A DNA stretch of 53,312 bases from Acanthaster planci (lineage: Eukaryota; Echinodermata; Asteroidea; Valvatida; Acanthasteridae): NCBI RefSeq assembly GCF_001949145.1, contig NW_019091383.1, positions 21,838 to 75,149 on the forward strand, read 5' to 3'. The translations under genes were made by a program, and so were the position numbers. The notes under the pieces were generated by a model that searched no databases, was not told the origin of the DNA, and saw only the letters and a list, made by a program, of their open reading frames with translations. This document shows, one piece after another, positions 1-10,656 of this stretch (positions within the stretch are counted from its first letter, which is position 1; each line of letters begins with the position of its first letter).

Positions 1-265
1 GTAGCATTGGGAAAGTCACGATATCGGACACGAATAAGTATCTTAGTTTGGTTCTCTTTTAGACAACGATACAAATTCGACAGGTAAAAAATGGGTACCA
101 TACTTCCACATGGGCTGTGCTTAAGCTGACGCTTGAGGGCGGCAGATAAAACTAACAGCGATTTCGCTGAAAACGTCTGCTGCCAACATCACCGGCACCG
201 GCTACATCCCATGCCACATGCTTTGTTTACTGCACTGTTGATGGAGCGCCGATGTAGATCGTGCG
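1..265 (+). other. 5' flank of RUS1
   Basis: No gene is visible here. The segment is probably the promoter and 5' leader of RUS1. An in-frame TGA at 239-241 closes the frame just upstream of ATG 266, which supports that start. A short upstream ORF begins at ATG 241 and ends in TAA at 279 in another frame, overlapping the RUS1 start; if the transcript includes it, it could dampen translation. I see no convincing TATA box. Confidence 0.4.
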
Positions 266-412
266 ATGAAGATGGATAATATTGTTTGCAGAGAATCTTA
301 TAGTTCTCGGTCCCGTCCCCTGAGGTACCTTGGGAGGAGTGATGGATCTATTGAAATTTCTTCTGACAGGGGTGGAAATCGAGCATTTGTTTCACTTGCT
401 CAAATGTTTAGG
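266..412 (+). CDS. RUS1: RUS1 exon 1 (residues 1-49)
   Basis: Begins at ATG 266; a second Met two codons on (272) is an alternative start. It encodes the N-terminal strand region IVCRESYSSRSRPLRYLG and ends in phase 0 before GTAAAA. It is less conserved than the following exons. Confidence 0.8.
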
Positions 413-3400
413 GTAAAAATCCACGAATTTATTTGCCTAACAAATTTTCTCCTAAGTAGGCCCATACCAAAAAGGCCTTGGAGTAGGATGTAGACAGAGA
501 TCAAAGCTGAGCATAGGATATTTAGCGTAAAACTACATTGTTCATGTGCCCAGACATTGTGCACTTTGATTTTCTGTCTCTAATGTTAGTGCCTTGCCAG
601 GGCAATTTTTTTACCTTAAATTTCACTCAATACTAGGTCTATTCCGGTTCACTACAAAGTTCCAGTGAAATTATTTTGGCCAGATTTTCCAATTCTTTTT
701 CAAGTGCAAACGAAGTCTGGAATGTACTGGAAAATAAGAAAAACTTGTTGGGTATGTTAGTGTAGGTCATGATAATGTACTGAAACTTATCAACTTTGAA
801 GAACTTCTTCAATGACAATACGGGATTTACTGAGATTTGTTAAGGATTTGTTTAGTGTGCCATGCATGGCCACGTTAGGGAACACCACCATTTTTGAATT
901 TCTGACTAAATTTCATGACACCAAAATTAAGGAAAGTTAGGGTAAATGTCAAAATGTGCCATGTTAGAGAACTTCGCTATCGACCTACTCTTGTATTTAC
1001 TTATTAGTTTCTTCATAAACCACTATCCTTCAAATGGTACTATAAGCGATTTCGGTGGAATTAAACTTCCTCTTAAACTTTTGACGTCTCTACTAGGTTC
1101 ATAAGTGACATTGTCATACATGCGCATGCATCACGATTGCCAGCTTCCATTGGATGACCACTTAAGTTGATTGTTAACCTCCGGTTCAATGGTTCCATGT
1201 AGCACTATGTGCAGACGGCGTGGTTTGAACTGAAGCAACATCACAATTATGTAGCGGATTGCAGGGCTATTTGCCCTGTCACTCTAAGCTCGGAGAGGCT
1301 GAGGCAGAAGAACCAAAGTTCTTGGAGTAAAAAAAAAAAACCAACAGCTGATGGCTTTGCGAGTGTGATCTGCATGATTGCTTTTAGGCCTGGCTGCATG
1401 GAGGCATCTTGACTCTTCTACATTTAGATTTGAGGGGAAGCCTAGTTGAAATTCATCCAACTCTTTCACAGTCAGTCTGGGATGTGTTAAGAGCTAATGT
1501 CCGATTCTTAGTTTTTATTTTACCTATAAAATGCAACTTGAATATCTTTTCAGACGGTGTTTCTGCCCCAAGGCTACCCAGAGAGTGTCAGTGAAGATTA
1601 TTTGGAGTATCAGATATGGGACACGATTCAAGTAAGAAAAACTTTCATCTACAGCCTTTTGTTTTCATTTCTGTCGCACTTTTGATTAGATGTTCCTTAT
1701 TACTTTCAAAAGCAAACTTTTTTCTCTTGATGTGCAGGCTTTCTGTAGTAGTATCACCGGTACCCTGGCAACCCAGGCCATGCTGAAGGGAGTAGGCGTG
1801 GGTGATTCAACGGCCACAGCAGCAGCAGCAACCATAACCTGGCTGTTGAAAGGTAGGACTGAACGGCAAAGTCCCAAGGTCCATAGGATCTGATGCCTTC
1901 AATCTCATGTGTCTTTCTGAAATGGGCAAAAGATATGTAGTCTCCATAGTGGCTCTTTGGATTTGGAAGCAATCGTTGATAAGGGGTCAGTTGCAATGGA
2001 AGCATCGTAGACTCATTTCAAACCAACCAGACCTGTCTTTGTTTTATCGAAATCCAACCCGAGTGTAGTCCTTCCGCCAAACCCAGTCAAGCCAAAAAGC
2101 CTAACCTAACCCCATCTAACCCAACTAATTATAACCCAGCCCAACTGAACTTAGCCCAACTCAATCCAGCTTAACTCAGCTCAACGCAGCTCATTTCAGC
2201 AAAACCCAGCCAGGCTCAAACCAGCCAGACCAGACAGCTTGGCCCAATTGAGTCCAACTATCCATTCCCTTTAAGCCCAGCCCAACTGAGTCCAACTCCA
2301 CTCAATTCAAGCCCAGCATAGTCCAACCCATACCAACCTAGCCCAGCCCTAGCTTGAGCAGCTCCTCAAAGGACCTGCTAGTTCACTAACAACACCAGCT
2401 AGCCAAGAAAACTACCCACAAAATGCAACAAGTCCTTGGTGCAAACACAATAGACACAGAGAGAGAAGCAGTGAATGACGGATGGACTCTAAACATCTGT
2501 GTTTGTCTTTCAGACGGCACTGGAATGTGTGGCAGAATTCTCTTTGCATGGTACCAGGGGTGAGTTTGATATCCATCCACAATATGGGCGATTGACAATA
2601 GTGCACCTGCCTCCAACAGTTTGCAATGCGTTGGCCAATCACTTCGCGCGAAATCCGTTGAACCTTTCCAAACGCACACTGTGATTGGTCAATGCATTGC
2701 AAACTCTTGGAGGCGCACTGTTGTGAAATGCCCATATTGGAGTGTTCCTTGTCACACCGTCTCACAATGAAATATCAAAGGAGTTCAAAGTAATTGACAT
2801 AGAATTTTTATGCAGTTTTAGAAAATGTTGGAAACATAAGTTTTGCTAAACTGTAGCCATTCTTATTGAGCGTACAGTAAACTCAGAACTGTTGGCTTTA
2901 AAGTGAGATCAGCCCTCAGTACAATTGTCATTTCTGTTTCTTTCAACCTAGGTCAAGTCTCGACTGTGATGCTAAAAGATGGAGGTAGGATCGTTGTCTG
3001 TTTCCTTTCGTTCACTCTGTTTATCCCAAGTGTCTAAAACCTTTATTGAATTCTCACAAAATGCTGTTAGTATCGCTAGAGTTTGTAAATGATTTACAAT
3101 TAAATGAGTTTTTAATGTTGTGGAGCAAATGTTTTATTTCAGTTGTCAAACAAATAGCAAAATCACCAGTTGTTGTATAGAAATCTGATTAGCAGTCAGT
3201 TTTCAGTATTTTGTTTCCTGTGCAGGTTATTTGCCGACATCCTGAATGATGCTGCTATCTGCATAGAGCTGGTGTCACCCTTATTTCCGAAGTACTTCAC
3301 TGCCATTGCGTGCATCTCTGGAGTTTGTAAGGTTATTATCCGTGCTTTAAAGAAGGAAGTTCTGAGAGACATCAAGAAGTCATTAGTTCAACAACAGTGT

Positions 3401-6400
3401 GTCCTGTTTGCAATCTTTGATTTTGTTTTATTTCTCTTGGGGTAGTCTATTGTAGGCGTGGCCGGAGGAGCAACGAGGGCGGCACTGACCATGCATCAAG
3501 CCAGGAGAGAAAACATGGCTGACGTAAGCGCCAAAGACGGAAGTCAGGTTGGTTCAGATGTTAAGCAGTTTTTCCCTGAGGACACCCCTAATTAGATTCA
3601 AATTCTTTTCTCTCAAATCCCTAAGTTGTGAGGGGATTTTGTGCAACATAACGGGTTGCAATGCCGTAGGTCTTTCCAGAAGTTCTGTCTTTGATCTTTT
3701 CTTTTCAGTTCTAGTCCAACAATTGGTGCCATTGCTGTGCTTTTCACTTACACTAGATAGTTGCTGTGGAAACAAAAAATAAAATTGCTTTAAAAATGAA
3801 AGACCTGTCCTTTCACTTTCAATTTACCACTCCCCCTCCCCCCCCAAAAAGAAGTCGTCCAAACCAAGAAATAAAAAAATCAGTCTTCTGTTTCCACTTT
3901 TCTTTTTAGTAACCATAGCAATGATAGAATTGTAATCTTTATTGGCATATTCTTTTGATATAGGAGACACTGGTCAATCTGGCAGCGTTATTGGTTGGCC
4001 TGGTCCTTACTCCTATGGTGGCTGGTAACCCAACGTAAGCCATTGTGTTGTTCAGTTTACAGCGTACCTGCGAAAGTTGCTAACCTTGTGAAATACTGAA
4101 GTTTGAGAAACTTGCCGTAGCAGTGTGCCAAGAATTTAACTCGAAGAGAGGAGGCCACTTTACCATCATCACAATACATGTCCTGCAGTAAGGCAGAAGT
4201 TTGCTGAAATTTGCCAAATATTCTGTCATTAGTAAGTCCGACCCTTACAAATCCTCCCAAATCCAACGTTCGATTTTGTTTGATTTTCGTAGATTAAGAG
4301 CTACAGGATCTTGGCAATGTTACTGTAGAGAAGACTGGATTTGGTCCAGACAATGCACCTGTGGTTTTATTAGACCAGGGAGAGTTCCGAAGTGGGACTT
4401 CATTTCACAAGAATCAATCAGTTGACCATTTTTCCAGTTATTCCAATTTTGTCTGCATCAGAAAGTGCCACCTGAGTTCTTATTAATTTATCACTCGATT
4501 TGGAGTTCTGATGAAAATGGATGTGGCATGCGTGACAACTGTTGATGATTCCTATTGATTTACATTTGGAAAGATTCTTTAAAGGGCCGTTAAAAACCCA
4601 AATCTAGCTCTGATGACTTGGGACTTATTGTGTAGGGTTGGGTCACATATACAGGTAAGCCCAAAATTATTCTTACCCTTTGTAAAATGTGGCAGTTTGC
4701 TATTTCGTTAAAATATTTGAACTGGACTGATGGTCGACCCAGGCACAACAAAAATTAGTAGTTCCTCTGCAAAAGCTCATCTGGGCAAAGATCGAAGCCT
4801 TTGGTTGACATTTCTGTGGTCTTGGCTGTAACATTTTATGTTACTAGAATTTGGAATGGTAGGTTTTGGGCTTGGCTGTATTGTTTTAGGAAAATGCATT
4901 CAAATGATATATATTATAAAAAGAAATTCAATGAATTTCAAAATGCATCCCCCCAAAAGGAAGAATTACTTCATTTTCTTTCTTCTCCTCGATCCAGGTT
5001 GACATGGTCTCTCTTTTTCCTCTTCACGTTCCTGCACCTCTACTCCAATTACCGCGCAGTCACCTGTGTTGTCATGGAAACACTGAATCAAGCTCGGTTA
5101 CACATCATCAGTCAGGAATACCTTAGTTCCGTGGACGGTCACATTATAAGCCCTGCCGCTGCGAATGCACAAGAACCGGTTGTATGGAGTAAGTTCATGA
5201 TTCTCAGTTGAATAAGACTGACTAATCCTGTGTATTAAATGAGCCACATATTGCGGGATATCTTTCCAAGGGCAGTGTACATATAAAAACAATTTGTATG
5301 TTGGTGCAGTTTTTATTGAAAGAGTTATATCAAGATTGATGGTCAGTATCATCAATCCATTGTTAAAAGAACTTCAGCGTTTTAGCTTTGTTGTCTCTCC
5401 TGGTTTACGCTTGCTAATTTGATCTCGGCCATATGTACTGTAGTTTTTTTGAATGGGCATTTAGAGTTCATATGTGTCATAGTCCTGAACATCTAGGTTG
5501 AAGACATGCTGTGTTTTCAAATCTCGAATTTTTGGACTTAATTTTCAACCTCTTCCACAGAACTTTATCGGCCTCTGAAAGTCAACTTGGGTGCTCAATT
5601 CGGTCAACTTGTTAAAAGGTACAGTTTAACACTTGATAATAATTGGGTTGTTTCCTGGAAGATGCAGCGCCAAACTAGAAGTCAGTAGTCCCTCACTGTG
5701 TACTGTGTGGATCCTGGTGTGAAGCACAGCAGAGCTTTTCCTCACTTTGCCAAATCTTTACTTCTGTGTCTGTGGAACTTTTGATACCGGTTTGAAAAGA
5801 TATGTGACCGGCTCTAGACAAATGGGTAATAAGTCATTAGATTCAGGTTATGAATTTTTGATATGGCTGGATTATGTACATCAAAAGCTACAATTTGATA
5901 CATGAATGACCCCTGCAGTGTGCTGCGTTCCAGAGATATATAGACATTTGTATATCCATACTTTCAGATTCAATAAAAGCACTTTTCGAGAAAAAGCTCC
6001 TAAAACGTAGTGTTTAGAAACACAATGCTATGCAGGATGTCCTACTGAATGATCAATCTTTCATCTTTATTCATCAGTATCCATGTTTGTAGTCACAAAT
6101 TCTGAAAATATAAATCTTATAGAAGCTATGAAAGAAAAAAACACAAAATCACATTTTTGAAAAAATTTTGCCCTCTCCAAATAGAACAGCCTATAAACAT
6201 GTTTTGGCATTGCGCGACTTATTACCCTTTTTTGCAGAGCCGGTCACATATCATTCCTGCAGTCACCATTTTGTATCAACTTTACTGGCAGAAAACAAGC
6301 CAGTGGCCCACAGTTACTGAAGGTCACCCAACTTAGTTCTCAACCCATCCGGTTCGTAAGTGTGACGTCACTTCAGTTTAAACCACGCCCACTGCACACA

Positions 6401-8327
6401 TGCACTGCAAATAGGGTTACATGCATTGATCGCCATTTACGTGGAGCCATGGAACCGGAAGTTAACGTGCACCGTCAGCGATTGTCCAATGAGAGCCTGC
6501 AAATCGTGGCATGTCCGCCTTTGTGACAAAGTCACTTACGAACCGGATTAAGATTGGATCATAAATATCAAAGGGAACCAAGAAAAAAAACAACCAAAAC
6601 ACATGTATAAAGGGAGGGTGGTGCCCTCGCTACTTCTTGGCCTGTGAACAGCGCCCTCTTTCAGCACCGCATAAGAGCAATTCCAATTCTTTGTTGTAAC
6701 AGCTTGCCTGACATGGAAAAATGTCTCCACAGCAACAGGAGCCAGAAATTCCTGGCGGGCCTAAGCAGAAAAACAGGTAACCATCCTTCAAAAGAAGGGA
6801 TTAAAATTGACAAGTTTTTTCTTGAAATTTTCATTCCAAATAAAAGTCTACTCGTCCCAAGATATAAAAAGAAATAATTTCTTGGCATTAAAAGAATTAC
6901 TAGTTTCTTAGAGTTGCACTCCCATTTCACGAGTTCTCATTTCCATTTTCAGGGCTGCTGGTTTGAGATCTAATCCAACTTGGTAGAATATACTCAAATA
7001 GGTACACTTTCTGTTTGCCCAGGGTCTATCAACGTGGTGCTCCATAGGGATTGTACCGCAGATGATGTCATCAAGGCCTGCTTCCAGGCTGAGGTAATGC
7101 AACACGCACAGAAGCATGCATGGACAGAAAGTCGGGTAAGCGCTGGATGAGACCAGACTGATTTTGAATGATCTAGATATCAGTCAGAATTGTTACATCT
7201 TCTATCTTCTTCGGGATAGGTCGACATACCTACAGACTATCATTGTTGGTGTCTACGTCAGTAGTATGACATGTGTATCATTACCATTATAACATTCACT
7301 GTCATCTTTCTTGGCCACCCTGCTGTTATTATCACCACCTTAACCCCCACAGTCAACAGCATCTCACCATTATCACCTCAATCATTTCCTTTACTGCCAT
7401 TATCAACGCCTTCATCTCATGAGGTGCCACCGCTGCCATCACATCTCACCATCATCTCAATCCTCACCATTGATGCACTTATCACCGCCTTCACCTCATT
7501 AGGTGTCACCACCGCCATCTTCATCTCACCATCTCCACCCATCTTCACCATCACGATATCTTCCATAACCCTTACCATCATTCTCATCGTTGTCTTGCTT
7601 CCCTGTCTACCCCCCCATTTATTCTAAATCGTTTCATGTTTGATTTATTCACAGAGGTCAGATCCCATTGGGGTCAAGCCAGTCTTTTATCAAGAAATAA
7701 GGGAACTTCTTGCCAAGGGTGAGTACCAACCACAAAGATTAAAATGTAAGACCCTTCTCACATTGAGCATCAAGAAAAATTAGGAAAATACCAGAAAATA
7801 TTTGACAATTTATTTTATAGCGTCAGGAAATAACTTGTGCGTTTGCTCTCCATCCTGTCAGTGCATAATAAACGTGATGAACATGATCTTAAAAATTATA
7901 CTTTCAGTATCTGAATTTGTACCGAAAAGTTGACCGAGATCTGTTTTCATGTAAGGTTACTAAGGTTATCACTTATGCATAGAGGTTTTGTCTTTTTGAG
8001 GATCATTTAATGTGTGGAAAACCATTGATAAAAATAAATTGCAAAAACATATTCCTTTCAGTTGAGGTGTGACAATATAATTTGATAATAATTCAATAAA
8101 TTCTTGCTGTTGATTCGGAATTGTCCGTCTGACAGGAAGTCGCATGACCCCAGATGACTGCTGGGAAGCTGGTCAGGCTCTCCAGCCTGATCAGCGACAA
8201 CCTCTTCCCTCAATTCATCGCTGAGCTGGAGATGGCTGGCTGGGTCATAGGTCAGTCATTGCTAGGGCCCGACGAGTGGAGGGCGGAGTGGAGCTTGCAA
8301 GGCGTGGAAGAAAAGAAAGGCTTTTGA
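266..8327 (+). CDS. RUS1: RUS1 family protein (DUF647, C16orf58 homologue), 14 exons
   Basis: RUS-family (DUF647) protein. Family members are conserved in plants and animals; the plant proteins were named for root UV-B sensitivity and linked to vitamin B6 balance, while the animal role is poorly known. I joined 14 exons at GT-AG sites: 266-412, 1554-1631, 1738-1852, 2514-2559, 2952-2984, 3226-3331, 3446-3547, 3964-4034, 4998-5188, 5561-5618, 6703-6776, 7023-7135, 7655-7718, 8136-8327. All phases agree. The product is about 462 residues, close to human RUS1 (about 468). Landmarks in order are VFLPQGYPESVSEDYLEYQ, TGTLATQAMLKGVGVG, LFADILNDAA, GGATRAALTMHQARRENM, ADVSAKDGSQETLVNLA and SNYRAVTCVVMETLNQARL. 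Hydrophobic stretches near residues 215-230 and 237-247 fit membrane association. Exon 14 needs removal of one base at 8163-8165 to stay in frame. The identification is secure. Confidence 0.95.
1554..1631 (+). CDS. RUS1: RUS1 exon 2 (residues 50-75)
   Basis: Phase 0 at both ends, between TTTTCAG and GTAAGA. Encodes TVFLPQGYPESVSEDYLEYQ and then IWDTIQ, the start of the DUF647 core, nearly identical in spacing to the human protein. Confidence 0.95.
1738..1852 (+). CDS. RUS1: RUS1 exon 3 (residues 76-113)
   Basis: Encodes AFCSSITGTLATQAMLKGVG and continues through an Ala-rich segment to ITWLLK. It ends in phase 1 before GTAGGA. A CAGCAGCAGCAG-type run in the exon gives the Ala stretch. Confidence 0.95.
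2040..2360. repeat. degenerate CCCAACT-type tandem repeat
   Basis: RUS1 intron 3 (between exons 3 and 4). About 320 bases of variants of AGCCCAACTNA and AACCCAGCC with a period near 10-12 bases, strongly short of G on this strand. No coding signal. Confidence 0.75.
2514..2559 (+). CDS. RUS1: RUS1 exon 4 (residues 114-128)
   Basis: A 46-base exon encoding DGTGMCGRILFAWYQ, after TTTCAG and before GTGAGT. A foldback repeat starts 22 bases after its end. Confidence 0.95.
2581..2738. mobile_element. foldback (hairpin) MITE-like element
   Basis: Arms 2581-2642 and 2677-2738 are inverted copies of each other: AATATGGGCGATTGACAATA at the left pairs with the complement of the right arm, and TTTGCAATGC and CCAATCAC recur in both. 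Arms are about 62 bases with a 34-base loop. No ORF of its own. It lies just after RUS1 exon 4. Confidence 0.8.
2952..2984 (+). CDS. RUS1: RUS1 exon 5 (residues 129-139)
   Basis: A 33-base microexon encoding GSSLDCDAKRW plus the first two bases of the next Arg codon. The match to human GSKLDCNAKQWR is clear. Confidence 0.93.
3226..3331 (+). CDS. RUS1: RUS1 exon 6 (residues 140-175)
   Basis: Encodes RLFADILNDAAICIELVSPL followed by FPKYFTAIACISGVCK. The donor is GTTATT, weaker than its neighbours, but both flanking phases fit. Confidence 0.93.
3446..3547 (+). CDS. RUS1: RUS1 exon 7 (residues 176-209)
   Basis: The most conserved part of the protein: GGATRAALTMHQARRENM then ADVSAKDGSQ. Exactly 34 codons, phase 0 on both sides; donor GTTGGT. 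Confidence 0.97.
3548..3963. other. RUS1 intron 7
   Basis: No gene or clear repeat beyond a C-run and A-rich patches near 3830-3880. The intron 8 stretch 4035-4997 is similarly plain. Confidence 0.5.
3964..4034 (+). CDS. RUS1: RUS1 exon 8 (residues 210-232)
   Basis: Encodes ETLVNLAALLVGLVLTPMVA and then GNP, a probable membrane-associated helix. Ends in phase 2 before GTAAGC. Confidence 0.95.
4998..5188 (+). CDS. RUS1: RUS1 exon 9 (residues 233-296)
   Basis: Encodes TLTWSLFFLFTFLHLYSNYR (hydrophobic helix) and then AVTCVVMETLNQARLHIISQ, the signature VMETLN region of the family. Ends in phase 1 after VVW. Confidence 0.96.
5561..5618 (+). CDS. RUS1: RUS1 exon 10 (residues 297-315)
   Basis: A 58-base exon encoding KLYRPLKVNLGAQFGQLVK, between TTCCACAG and GTACAG. 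It corresponds to the human segment around LSLGVPLHRLV. Confidence 0.9.
5799..6252. mobile_element. non-autonomous DNA transposon, TIRs about 35 bp, TA target site
   Basis: Left end GATATGTGACCGGCTCT at 5799 is repeated inverted at 6236-6252. Similarity continues through GGGTAATAAGTC, giving about 35-base terminal repeats. TA dinucleotides bound TGTGACCGG...CCGGTCACA, as expected for Tc1/mariner-type insertion. About 450 bases, no transposase ORF. It sits in RUS1 intron 10. Confidence 0.75.
6347..6548. mobile_element. MITE with ATCCGGTTCGTAAGTG termini
   Basis: ATCCGGTTCGTAAGTG at 6347-6362 recurs inverted at 6533-6548, with further GTGAC/GTCAC similarity inside. About 200 bases, non-coding, in the same intron as the element at 5799-6252. 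No target-site duplication is evident. Confidence 0.7.
6703..6776 (+). CDS. RUS1: RUS1 exon 11 (residues 316-340)
   Basis: Encodes SLPDMEKCLHSNRSQKFLAG then LSRKT. The acceptor after TTTGTTGTAACAG has a good pyrimidine tract and gives the right phase and length against human RUS1. Acceptors at 6732 and 6738 also keep frame but would drop 10-12 residues that have human counterparts. Confidence 0.85.
7023..7135 (+). CDS. RUS1: RUS1 exon 12 (residues 341-378)
   Basis: Encodes GSINVVLHRDCTADDVIKAC then FQAEVMQHAQKHAWTESR, matching the human region with QVVLNQKA. Ends in phase 0 before GTAAGC. Confidence 0.92.
7263..7627. repeat. CAT/CAC-rich low-complexity tract
   Basis: RUS1 intron 12. Dense ATCACC and TCATCTCACC variants, including two diverged copies of a block with CTCAT(T/G)AGGTG(C/T)CACC. 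The 118-residue ORF across it (Ile/Thr/Pro/Ser only) is a by-product of the repeat. Confidence 0.65.
7655..7718 (+). CDS. RUS1: RUS1 exon 13 (residues 379-399)
   Basis: Encodes RSDPIGVKPVFYQEIRELLA and K; acceptor TTCACAG, donor GTGAGT. Ends in phase 1. This less conserved linker precedes the C-terminal LFP(Q/K)F block. Confidence 0.88.
8136..8327 (+). CDS. RUS1: RUS1 exon 14 with apparent frameshift (residues 400-462)
   Basis: Terminal exon. The phase-1 entry reads SRMTPDDCW up to 8164, but the conserved C-terminus (KLVRLSSLISDNLFPQFIAE, then AGW and DEWRAEW) lies in the frame that starts at 8166. One extra G in the GGG run 8163-8165 explains this. With it removed, Trp-to-LFP spacing equals that of human RUS1 (12 residues). 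Without it, translation stops at TGA about 20 codons on. The correct frame ends at TGA 8325-8327. Confidence 0.88.
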
Positions 8328-9150
8328 GAAAAAAAAACACTGGGCTGTTGAAGTTGGCAAACTACCACAAAAACGTCAGCTTTGTGGAAAGGAGCCCGTA
8401 AGTCAACTTTTAGAGATGATGTAAAAATGAGCAATACCTTGGCTAATTAAATTAGCCCCAGTCTAAAGAGTAGGTTTTTGTAATGGCAGTGGCTGATTAA
8501 ATTGGCTTTACACAACCAGTATTTGGCAGAAAGAAAGAAGCATTGAAACCTTATATGACTGCCTACTTCACTGACATTTTGCCAGAAGTATTGTGTTTTG
8601 ACTTCCATGTTCATACTGAATCTCTATTAACTTCTCCCTATCTCTCCAAAGGACCTTCATTGTCTTAAATTTCCTCCAAAGGTTATTGGGATTTTCTGTA
8701 TTTGGAGGAAAGTTTCAAATGTAATTTGTCCCTCGGTTGGAGTAATGTTTATATTCACTTTTCCTTATTGTACAAGGTGTGCGTTAGCTAACTGTAAATA
8801 TGCTGGTGCTCCTTACTTTGAAGGCAAGTGTGTCCAATATTGACTTCAGTTTATTTGGTGTGTGCAAGAACTCTCGGGAAGGAACTGATTTGTCTCCGCT
8901 GGAGTGCCATGCGTAGGCATTAAATAGAACGTGTTCTAGTTTCTGTCGCAGACTGCTGGGTATTCTAACCAGGCATTTTACTCCAGCAAACAGATACAGA
9001 CGTGCGACACTGTTCTCGTGTAACACTGAGTCAACTTAAAAACTTGAATATCTCAACACCAAATCTTCCATTTGGGTAAATATTTGGTTGTACTGAATTC
9101 CAACAAACGTAGAGATAAAAATCATACCAATTTTTACAAAGAGCAGAAAT

Positions 9151-9156
9151 AATAAA
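9151..9156 (+). promoter_or_regulatory. candidate RUS1 polyadenylation signal
   Basis: AATAAA about 825 bases after the RUS1 stop codon. Nearer ATTAAA variants occur near 8445 and 8495, so the true site is not settled. Confidence 0.35.
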
Positions 9157-10416
9157 ACCTTGAAGGAAATGTAATTTTAGGTATTATTGTTAGACTTGTT
9201 TTCCTGTCGGCAACTTGCAGCCACATTACTCAAAAGTGAAGGTCGCCTTATTCATTTTCGGCCCCACTTTAAATTATCCAATATGCTAATATTTTAGATG
9301 ACTGTTGCCTAGTTCGTTCTCGTATAGTATTCGTATAGTACTGCATACCCAATAGGCGCCTCACGCATAAATAGGCCAATCAGACAGCAAGAAGGAAGAA
9401 CTATCATCATGGCAACCAATGAAATCTCAGAAAACAAGCCGCGATCTTGGTTATGGACTGTCATTTACCCGTGAGGCTACAACTCCGGTCAGAGCGCACT
9501 GTCGCGTTTGTCCTTGCGACCCTGACTGTTCGAATTATTCCTGCAACAGCTGATTCAAAGCGAATCGATTTTTTCCCCTAGGCTTCACGCCTTGGTTTTA
9601 CTGGGCAGGTCATTTTGGCAATCAGTTTTTAGACCTGCATTGGCTTTGCCAGCGCCAGGACAGATGGGTTTTGACGGATATCCACCTTTGTCCCTGATGA
9701 GTCGTCAAATCGGGAACGGCTGCAAATAGTCAAACCGAAAGAAAAGACAAAACGAGTGGTTTGATGCACCAGACAGATAATTGTGAAAGCGTTCTTTAAT
9801 GAGACATTGGAGAACAGTTGTAAATAAGCCAGCAGGGTAGAGCTCAACGCAAATATGGGGCCAATGCAGTCCCATTAAATTTTCTACCGTCGTCGATTAT
9901 ATGTGCCACTTCTAATTTTTTTTCACTGGACGGTCTATGTTTGCCGCGCATTTTAATAAAAGCAGAGAGCCTACATTTCAGGGGAATTTTAATCTAAATA
10001 TCAGATTTCATCTGAAGAGCTCTCCGGCTCCCTTTCTCTTTTCTCCCCGCTTAAAATGACAATTTGGCCTTCCTGGCACAGCAAATAAATCGTCCCCGGG
10101 TGTCATTTCTGAGTCGAAAGTTCAAGTTGTAAGTGTGAAAGAGCGAAAAGGATGACAAATGGAGACCATCTGCGTTTTCTCCCAGATGATGACGATGCAT
10201 TTATAACTCTTTTTTGAAAAGAATCTTTGTGTGCTCTCTGGGACAAATGGTAAATGCGTTTTGCCGTGGGCTGCTTAATGCGAAGTGATATAGGGAACTA
10301 TTTGTGATTTGGCGTATGACTACAGGTTTACAACATCAAGTGCACGGTTGGCATGCAAACTGTTATTATCACTTGTCGCAGCAAGAGAAAGACTTAGTGA
10401 CGTCAGAGACCCGTAC

Positions 10417-10656
10417 GGGCCAATTTCATAGAGCTGCTTAAGTACAAAATTTGCCTAAGCTGGAAAAAAGTTGCTTAATAAACAAAGCTTACCAGCTCAA
10501 ACTTTTTCTGATTGTCATGCTAACCGAAAGACAGCTAAATACAACCCCAAAACAATATGCATCACATGGAATTTTGGCTGGTTAACTGATTTATGAAGCA
10601 AGGGGTTTTCGCGCTTAAGCAAATTTTGTGCTTAAGCAGCTCTATGAAATTGGCCC
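10417..10656. mobile_element. foldback element, GGGCCAATTTCATAGAG family, copy 1
   Basis: Terminal inverted repeat GGGCCAATTTCATAGAGCTG at the left and its complement ending TTGGCCC at the right, continuing as CTTAAGCACAAAATTTGC-like arms. About 240 bases, no ORF. The interior includes CATCACATGGAATTTTGGCT. A second full copy lies at 50633-50879 in the opposite orientation, so this is an interspersed family. Confidence 0.85.

Noticed and set aside
6733-6776. Tandem acceptor choice for RUS1 exon 11 at 6732/6738
   Set aside because: The acceptor at 6702 has a better pyrimidine tract and restores residues that match human RUS1, so the nearer AGs are probably not used.
7271-7627. 118-codon hydrophobic ORF that resembles a membrane protein
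   Set aside because: Produced by a CAT/CAC low-complexity tract inside a RUS1 intron.
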